A stretch of DNA of 64,000 bases from Paenibacillus marchantiophytorum (GTDB lineage Bacteria > Bacillota > Bacilli > Paenibacillales > NBRC-103111), in NCBI RefSeq assembly GCF_014640555.1, contig NZ_BMHE01000007.1, forward strand, positions 62,001-126,000, written 5' to 3'. Positions 58,764 through 64,000 of the stretch are shown in pieces (the stretch's first letter is position 1; each line of letters begins with the position of its first letter). The translations under genes and the position numbers were made by a program. The notes beneath the pieces were generated by a model. It saw nothing but the letters and a program-made list of their open reading frames with translations, made no database searches and had not been told where the DNA came from.

Positions 58764-59139
58764 AATGTACCTCCACTCTGCGCAACTACATAAGATGTAG
58801 ATGCCTGCTAAGCTCTATTTTACCATTAGCAAAAATGTAATGAAAATGAAATATGATTTTCATCTTCTTTTAATGAACCAGGGCTATAATAAGTCTCAAC
58901 CCCCCTTTAAAATATAAATACTTAGACCCGCGGCCCGTTGCTGTGGGTCTCTTTTTTTGCCCATCACCGTAATAAAAAGAAGAACCTGCCTCATCCCTTA
59001 GGATGAAAGCAGGGTTTTCGGGCTATGCTCACACAATTTCCCACAATGTTAAGATAGGACGTCCATAATCTTTCGGTAAAGTGAAGAAGTAAGGGAAACA
59101 CATTCCCCAAATTACATAAACCGAGAGGAGTTTTCAAAC
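58764..59139. other. Intergenic region with two hairpins
   Basis: No ORF. It contains a terminator-like hairpin at 58922-58958 and a second hairpin at 58983-59019 (AACCTGC...ATCC...GGAT...GCAGGGTT). The promoter of the secreted protein at 59140 must be in the last ~100 bases; no clear sigma-A boxes stand out. Confidence 0.6.
58922..58958 (+). terminator. Hairpin with T-run
   Basis: AGACCCGCGGCC and GTGGGTCT pair around a short loop and are followed by CTTTTTTTG. There is no plus-strand gene upstream, so it may end a short RNA or an antisense transcript of the kinase leader. Confidence 0.7.
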
Positions 59140-59946
59140 ATGAAAACACAATTTAAACGTTACACAAGTCGAGTAAGTCTCCTAGCAGTGGTAGCAACTA
59201 TGGCCTTCGGAGCTATCAGCGCTTCTGCCGCTGAAACCAATTCCGACAGCAAGAATGTTACAACCACGATCCAAGCTACTCAAGCCGTAGCGACGACTAG
59301 CGCTTTCCAACTTCGAAGCAGCGCACCTAGCTTATTATTCCAACCTGCTCACCAAAGAAATTACTTGAAACTTCTTGCCAGCACCTACACACCTGAATCA
59401 TTAACTGAGTGGAAAAAAGCTCTGGAAGATCGTAAACAAGCGGATAGCGAATTGCCGCAAATGGCTGCTTTCCAAAGAGTGCTTATCAAAGATAAAGACG
59501 GCGTGACTGTACCTTCCAATACAGAGACGGTAACCATTGATGGAGCTTCAATAACGAACATGGATACCGCTTTTGTAACGGGCCGCGCAGTTGCATCTGT
59601 ACCTGCAACTAAGATTGGCGAACTGCCAGAAGGCGAGCTTACACCAGGCAAAAAGTTCTTCACGGAAAGACTTAGCGAAGATGGCGCTGTTCTCAAAGAT
59701 ACCGTCCAAGCTCTTCCACTTGAGGGTGTGGTAACTGGTGATATAATGAAAGGTGAGCTTCCGGAATCATTCAAACGTCAGCAGAAATTAGCTGATGCCG
59801 TTGAAGCCGACGATACAGCAACTATCAAAAGCTTGCTCCCTGAACTGTTGAAAGACTACAAAGCAGAAACAGAAAATATCCGTTCCTTGGCGAAAAAACT
59901 GAAAGAAACTGCTGATAAAGCCAAAGAAAACGCCACAGATAAATAA
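59140..59946 (+). CDS. Secreted protein of unknown function
   Basis: 268 residues. A clear Sec signal peptide (about 1-30, cleavage near ISASA-AE) and then a Thr/Ala-rich segment, followed by a helical, Lys/Glu-rich body (LTEWKKALEDRKQADSELPQ, LAKKLKETADKAKENA). No lipobox, LPXTG or SLH anchor, so it is probably released or loosely attached. The family is not recognised. GAGAGGAG precedes the ATG. The two-component system that follows (60044 onward) may regulate or sense it; this is inferred only from adjacency. Confidence 0.8.
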   Translation: MKTQFKRYTSRVSLLAVVATMAFGAISASAAETNSDSKNVTTTIQATQAVATTSAFQLRSSAPSLLFQPAHQRNYLKLLASTYTPESLTEWKKALEDRKQADSELPQMAAFQRVLIKDKDGVTVPSNTETVTIDGASITNMDTAFVTGRAVASVPATKIGELPEGELTPGKKFFTERLSEDGAVLKDTVQALPLEGVVTGDIMKGELPESFKRQQKLADAVEADDTATIKSLLPELLKDYKAETENIRSLAKKLKETADKAKENATDK

Positions 59947-59968
59947 AGCAAATTCTCATTCCTACATG

Positions 59969-60012
59969 CAGTGGAACCGCGCGCAAAAATGGCGAGCGGC
60001 TCCACTTTTTTC
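59969..60012 (+). terminator. Terminator after the secreted protein gene
   Basis: AGTGGAACCGC pairs with GCGGCTCCACT (one mismatch) and is followed by TTTTTT. Confidence 0.88.
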
Positions 60013-60043
60013 CCATCGCAGATCATAAAAAGGAGATTATGTC

Positions 60044-60739
60044 ATGTATCACATCTATTTAGTGGAAGACGAAGAACATTTAAGAGGTCTGTTAGCCGCT
60101 TATTTGGAGAAAGAGGGGTGGCAAGTGCGTTCGTTCGCAGACGGAACCTCGGCAAGATCCGCCATCGCCGAGCGGCCGGACTTGTGGGTCCTCGATATTA
60201 TGCTTCCCGGCGTAGACGGCTATCAACTGATGCGGGAAATCAAAGCCGATCAGCCGACGCAGCCGGTCATCTTCATATCCGCGCGTGATGCCGATATCGA
60301 CCGTATCATTGGTCTGGAGCTGGGCAGTGACGACTATTTGGCCAAGCCTTTTCTCCCGCGGGAACTTGTTATCCGTACACGAAAACTGTTGGAGCGAGTG
60401 TATAGCGGTCATCATGCAGGTGCCTTACCCGCTTCTCAGGAGCGGCGCACCAAGCTGAACTTAGCCTCGTATCTCATCGATGAGCAAGCGCGGACCGTGA
60501 CAGATGAGCAGGGCGCCAAGTTGGAGTTGACTTCCAAGGAGTTCGAGCTGCTGCTGTATCTTGTTAACCATCACGGCCAAGTCCTGGAACGTGAACAAGT
60601 CCTCACTGCGGTATGGGGAATGGATTACTTCGGAACAGATCGCGTCGTGGATGATTTGGTGCGCAGGCTTCGCCGCAAACTGCCGGATCTGCGTTTAGAA
60701 ACCGTATATGGGTACGGATACAGGATGGTGAAAGCATGA
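60044..60739 (+). CDS. OmpR/PhoB-family response regulator
   Basis: 231 residues. Receiver: acidic residues in LVEDEEH, phospho-Asp in VLDIMLPGVDG (about residue 52), Lys in LAKPFLPRE. Winged-helix domain (about 130-231) with LELTSKEFELLLYLVNHHGQ and the end VYGYGYRMVKA. AGGAG precedes the ATG. The next gene, a sensor kinase, begins within its last codons, so both are co-translated. Targets unknown. Confidence 0.93.
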   Translation: MYHIYLVEDEEHLRGLLAAYLEKEGWQVRSFADGTSARSAIAERPDLWVLDIMLPGVDGYQLMREIKADQPTQPVIFISARDADIDRIIGLELGSDDYLAKPFLPRELVIRTRKLLERVYSGHHAGALPASQERRTKLNLASYLIDEQARTVTDEQGAKLELTSKEFELLLYLVNHHGQVLEREQVLTAVWGMDYFGTDRVVDDLVRRLRRKLPDLRLETVYGYGYRMVKA

Positions 60740-62310
60740 AAATCAACCTCGCTCAGTGGCCGCTCGCCCTTAAACTGTGGGGAGCCTTCGCGGCTTTAGC
60801 CTTACTAATTTTCACAATGCTTGCCCTGCTGCTGCCTTGGACGTTAAAAGGCTTTTTCACAGAGCAGCTTTATGATATTCTGCTGGATACGCAAAGCGGG
60901 CTCCAAGTAGAGACCGCCACATTAACGGCAGCACCGACCTATGCGATTCCAGCTCTCCCCCAATCCGTTCTGAGCAAGTCTTTAAACACGGAATGGGCGT
61001 TGACTGACGAGCAGCGAATTATGCTTGTGCCCAAAGTCGAAATCGGCCAAGTCGCGGCAGCAGTCGGCGTTCCTGCGGATACCACCCTGGCGACACGGAT
61101 CATGGCGCCGTTAACAGGTACCTGGGGCGGGCCATCCATCCGCCATTTCATGATCAGCGGCTCAGAATTGCAACAGACGGTCAGTTCTACTGCCGTGGTC
61201 AGCGAACCTTTCATGCAAGCGGTGGAGAGAGATGCGCTTGCTCAAACCATGCCCGTAGAGAGATACACGCGCAGCATCGATAACAAAAGCATCTTCTATG
61301 TCATTCGCAAAGAGCTGCTGCAAGGACAGCCGAACTTCGTCGTCTCCTATGCCTGGGGAAATTATCGCAACGATCTGGTCATGACCATGTTCGGCAGGTT
61401 GATGCTGCTGATGGTCGGCCTTATCGTCATCAGCTGGCTCCCCTGCTTATTGCTGGCTCGCTACTTCACGCGCCCGCTCATTCAAATGGAACAGCATGTG
61501 GGACGCATGGCTGAGCGCGATTGGCATGAACCGATCGAAACCGGCCGCAAGGACGAAATCGGTCGATTAGCGAAAGCGATTGAAGCGATGCGCCAGCGCT
61601 TGGTGCGGCAGGATCATGCCCAGCAGTTCTTCCTGCAGCATACTTCCCATGAGCTGAAAACGCCGGTCATGGTCATTCGCAGCTATGCGCAGTCGATTCA
61701 AGATGGCGTCTTCCCCAAGGGAACCCTAAGCGACAGTGTTGGCGTGATCATGAAAGAAGGCGAGCGGCTCGAGAAGCGTATTCGCGACTTATTGCTGCTT
61801 AATAAATTGAACTATGTCACGGCGCGGGATAAACCATTTCAAGCCTTTGAAATTCATAAAGTGATCGAGGATGTTGTCGATCGCTTGCGGTATCGCAGAC
61901 CAGAAATCGAATGGGAAATGGAGCTTGCTCCTTCTACCCAGTTGGTTGGAGATCAAGAACAATGGAAAATCGCTTTGGAAAACATGCTCGACAACCAGCT
62001 TCGCTATGCGAAGAGCCGCATTCACGTTACCGTTAAATCGCAGGAACAGCCAGTCAAAGGAAACATCCTGCTCTCTGAGCTTAGAATGAGCAATGACGGT
62101 CCGCTTCTGGATTCAGCCATTGCAGACAGCATGTTCGAGCCCTTCCGCTCCGGCGGAGACGGCCAGTTCGGCCTCGGCCTGGCCATTGTGAAACAAATTA
62201 TGGATCACCACGGCATGTCCATTCGGGCAGAGAATGATCGGGATGGCGTTTCGTTCTATATCGCTCCGCTGAACCTGCACCACACGAGCAACGTTCAGAA
62301 TGCATCTTAA
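60736..62310 (+). CDS. Membrane sensor histidine kinase
   Basis: 524 residues. Two membrane helices (about 15-40 and 215-240) flank an extracytoplasmic sensor domain of ~170 residues with no recognised fold. HAMP (about 240-290) is followed by HisKA with QHTSHELKTPVMVIRSYAQS (His about 310) and HATPase_c with NMLDNQLRYAKS, a modified G1 region and GLGLAIVKQIMDHH. The N-box lacks the usual DNG-x-G spelling (MSNDGPLLD), otherwise it looks active. It shares a four-base overlap with its response regulator gene and ends at a strong hairpin. Confidence 0.92.
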   Translation: MKINLAQWPLALKLWGAFAALALLIFTMLALLLPWTLKGFFTEQLYDILLDTQSGLQVETATLTAAPTYAIPALPQSVLSKSLNTEWALTDEQRIMLVPKVEIGQVAAAVGVPADTTLATRIMAPLTGTWGGPSIRHFMISGSELQQTVSSTAVVSEPFMQAVERDALAQTMPVERYTRSIDNKSIFYVIRKELLQGQPNFVVSYAWGNYRNDLVMTMFGRLMLLMVGLIVISWLPCLLLARYFTRPLIQMEQHVGRMAERDWHEPIETGRKDEIGRLAKAIEAMRQRLVRQDHAQQFFLQHTSHELKTPVMVIRSYAQSIQDGVFPKGTLSDSVGVIMKEGERLEKRIRDLLLLNKLNYVTARDKPFQAFEIHKVIEDVVDRLRYRRPEIEWEMELAPSTQLVGDQEQWKIALENMLDNQLRYAKSRIHVTVKSQEQPVKGNILLSELRMSNDGPLLDSAIADSMFEPFRSGGDGQFGLGLAIVKQIMDHHGMSIRAENDRDGVSFYIAPLNLHHTSNVQNAS

Positions 62311-62362
62311 ACAAACGTGCTGCCTCCGCTGTTATGAAGCGGAGGCAGCACGTTTGTTTACT
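62309..62362 (+). terminator. 22-bp perfect hairpin after the two-component operon
   Basis: AAACAAACGTGCTGCCTCCG plus CT pairs perfectly with its reverse complement at 62338-62359 over a 7-base loop. It begins within the kinase stop codon. The following T-run is short, but the stem is exceptionally strong and could serve both directions. Confidence 0.8.
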
Positions 62363-62499
62363 TCGAGACTCTTCCCAGATAACACCCGCCTAGTTTTCCA
62401 TATTGCCTTAAATATTTTCCACTTTATCCGGAAGCAGAATAGACTACGAACGAATAATTTCCAGTTATTAGGAAAAGTTAGTAAACGTAGATCTATTCT

Positions 62500-62518
62500 A
62501 AGGAGGCGCGTTATTATT
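62500..62518 (+). promoter_or_regulatory. Ribosome site pointing to an ATT start codon
   Basis: AAGGAGG (62500-62506), six bases, then ATT (62513-62515). No ATG, GTG or TTG in this frame lies nearby. The family's proteins begin with a similar I/V-rich helix, which fits initiation here. Confidence 0.6.
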
Positions 62519-63013
62519 CATATCATCGTTTCCTTTTGGGTATTCGCGGCAGCCTGGCGATGGGGGGATTGGAAAGATTTCAAGGCGTATTACCCCACCA
62601 TGCTGTATATTTCGTGCTTAAAACTCCTCTATGAGCTCTTTTCGCACGAGGTTCATTATGAGTGGCATTTGGAGCCTGATTTCTTCTTAAACTACACGGG
62701 GACAATAATGATCCATACTTTTCTCATCTATCCTTTGAGTGCGTTTATCTTCCTATCAACCTTCCCGAAACTTGCCAACCTATCCAAATGTATTCATATT
62801 CTGAAATGGACCCTTATTTATTTCATCGTTGAAGCCCTTGCTTACAAAACAGGTCGAATTACGTATCATGACGGCTGGAGCCTTTGGTGGTCACTTGCCT
62901 TTGACCTGAATATGTTTTTAATGCTTCGCTTGCACTATACGCACTTTATTTGGTCAATTCCGCTTAGCTGCTTGTGTACTTTTTTTTATCTATTTCACTT
63001 TGGCTATCTGTAG
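62513..63013 (+). CDS. CBO0543-like integral membrane protein, apparent ATT start
   Basis: About 166 residues with five hydrophobic helices. Landmarks of the family: AAWRWGDWKDFKAYYPTMLY near the start, the polar YEWHLEPDFFLN loop, and ITYHDGWSLWWSLAFDLNMF near the end. The open frame extends back into the upstream kinase terminator from 62300, but that part is hairpin sequence, not protein-like. A perfect ribosome site at 62500 places the start at ATT 62513. Function unknown; similar small membrane proteins are common in spore-formers. Confidence 0.7.
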   Translation: MIHIIVSFWVFAAAWRWGDWKDFKAYYPTMLYISCLKLLYELFSHEVHYEWHLEPDFFLNYTGTIMIHTFLIYPLSAFIFLSTFPKLANLSKCIHILKWTLIYFIVEALAYKTGRITYHDGWSLWWSLAFDLNMFLMLRLHYTHFIWSIPLSCLCTFFYLFHFGYL

Positions 63014-63024
63014 GAAAGCAGTCT

Positions 63025-63200
63025 TTATTTCACCAGTGCGGCAAGCACATCATCGATCTTTTTGCTGTCCGCAATTTGATAGACATGACCACGGGTTGGC
63101 CAGCAATTCCTTCGTTTTGTCCTCTGCCCCGTATCCGTCGTGATGAAAATATGATCAGCGTCCAGCTGTGGGATCACTTCCAGGGAAATCGGCACGACTT
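63025..63200 (-). pseudogene. C-terminal remnant of a siderophore-type substrate-binding protein
   Basis: The last ~58 codons of a longer minus-strand frame read VVPISLEVIPQLDADHIFIT, then a short disturbed segment and WPTRGHVYQIADSKKIDDVL. This resembles the end of FhuD/FecB-type periplasmic-binding-protein lipoproteins (SxExLxxLDADxIF, then G-x-V-Y-x-v-D). The middle ~20 residues before the tryptophan appear deleted, and everything upstream is intergenic repeat, so only a 3' fragment remains. Confidence is limited by the short length. Confidence 0.6.
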
Positions 63201-63215
63201 TGCCATTCCCATTTC

Positions 63216-64000
63216 GGGAGCAAAACTGCGAAATAGAGGAACAGAGTTCCGCGTGAGGTCCAATTAGCGCGGTTTTTGACAGAATAGAGGAACGACGTTC
63301 CCTCTGGAGTGGATTTGCTACTGGTGGTGGAGTTAGATAGAGGGTTGGGAGAACGCGGAGAGTAGCTATGTGGGAAAGTAGCTGATTAGTTGAACGGTTT
63401 GGCAGCCTGCAAGAGGAACTATGATCCGCTATATGTGGCAAATCGGCCGATGTGCGCATCCTTGCGGAACTACGATCCGTTATTTCGCGTGAATCCGCCC
63501 ATTTCGAGGGCGAAACTGCGAAATAGAGGAACAGAGTTCCGCGTGAGGTCCAATTAGCGCGGTTTTTGTCAGAATAGAGGAACGATGTTCCCTCTGGAGT
63601 GGATTTGCTACTGGTGGTGGAGTTAGATAGAGGGTTGGGAGAACGAGGAGAGTAGTTGTGCGGGAAAGTAGCTGATTGGTTGAACGGTTTGGCAGCCGTC
63701 AAGAGGAACTATGATCCGCTATATGTGGCAAATCGGCCGATGTGAGCAGCCTTGCGGAACTACGGTCCGCTAATTGGCGTGGATCCGCCCATTTCCGGGG
63801 CGAAACTGCGAAATAGAGGAACAGAGTTCCGCGTGAGATCCAATTAGTGCGGTTTTTGCCAGAATAGAGGAACAGAGTTCCGCGTGAGGTCCAATTAGCG
63901 CGGTTTTTGCCAGAATAGAGGAACAGAGTTCCGCGTGAGGTCCAATTAGCGTGGTTTTTGACAGAATAGAGGAAAGATGTTCCCTCTGGAGTGGATTTGC
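63216..64000. repeat. Tandem ~290-bp intergenic repeat with nested 51-bp repeats
   Basis: Copies begin at about 63222, 63513 and 63802 (periods 291 and 289 bp); the third is interrupted by a 51-bp tandem repeat (starts at 63812, 63863, 63914 and 63965) and runs off the window. Units contain short palindromes such as GGAACAGAGTTCC and GGAACGACGTTCC and the motif GGAACTAnGATCCGyTAT. Minus-strand ORFs over this block are by-products of the repeat. Related to the repeats at 42.4-42.7 kb. Confidence 0.88.

Noticed and set aside
63025..63702. Full-length 225-residue gene on the minus strand
   Set aside because: Everything except the last ~58 codons is the intergenic repeat; its residues repeat with the DNA. 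Only the 3' fragment is annotated, as a pseudogene.

Overview
The window looks like the chromosome of a low-GC Gram-positive spore-former of the Paenibacillaceae, probably Paenibacillus. This is an inference from the gene families: surface proteins with S-layer-homology (SLH) domains, a YqkE-like protein, a KimA potassium importer behind a c-di-AMP (ydaO-type) riboswitch, BioY/ECF transport with a BirA-like operator, strong Shine-Dalgarno sites, and many short intergenic repeat families. No rRNA, tRNA, CRISPR array, integrase or intact transposase was seen.

Layout. 0-4.2 kb: an AraC-type and a DeoR-type regulator, then a metallophosphoesterase/permease pair preceded by the same AAACAACAAGA motif found upstream of the DeoR gene. 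4.2-6.4 kb: a TetR-type repressor and a DHA2-type efflux pump, each preceded by a near-identical 18-bp palindrome. 6.5-9.6 kb: a large secreted subtilisin-like protease with three SLH domains. 9.6-10.2 kb: tandem 112-bp intergenic repeats.

10.2-34.4 kb (minus strand): a near-complete extracellular contractile injection system (eCIS, related to Afp/PVC/MAC particles). In transcription order it holds an AAA+ ATPase (its own transcript), a DUF4255 tail terminator, a carboxypeptidase-regulatory-like protein, a single sheath, a first tube protein, a tail-assembly chaperone, a DUF6760-like open frame, a second tube protein, a 1596-residue Gln-rich tape-measure candidate, a LysM protein, the hub and spike as separate genes, gp25, two baseplate-J proteins, a propeller/tail-protein-I fusion and a fibre-like protein. 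There are no capsid, portal, terminase or lysis genes, so it is not a prophage. The best new observation is that the DUF6760-like frame has no ATG, GTG or TTG start but lies in the -1 frame of the chaperone, just after a perfect T TTT TTG slippery heptamer. This implies a programmed -1 frameshift like the G/GT and E/E' tail chaperones of phages lambda and P2. The tape-measure candidate carries about 190 residues of a four-residue Q-h-Q-x repeat encoded by a 12-bp DNA unit, which could change length in frame.

34.5-42.4 kb: a diguanylate cyclase divergent from the eCIS ATPase, a CheY-like receiver, an SRAP protein, a DUF1284/Nudix pair, an MBOAT/SGNH pair for polymer O-acylation, a polytopic permease and a small unknown protein. 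42.4-43.4 kb is non-coding and repeat-rich. 43.4-49.2 kb: a lipoprotein polysaccharide deacetylase with a YqkE-like gene, KimA with its riboswitch, a type II NADH dehydrogenase and an EcsC protein. 49.3-52.6 kb: a biotin ECF transporter in which one ATPase is fused to the T component, divergent from bioY. 52.7-62.3 kb: an SLH protein, a propeller lipoprotein, two two-component systems and an unknown secreted protein. 62.5-64 kb: a CBO0543-like membrane protein apparently starting at ATT, a remnant of a siderophore-binding protein, and tandem intergenic repeats running off the end.
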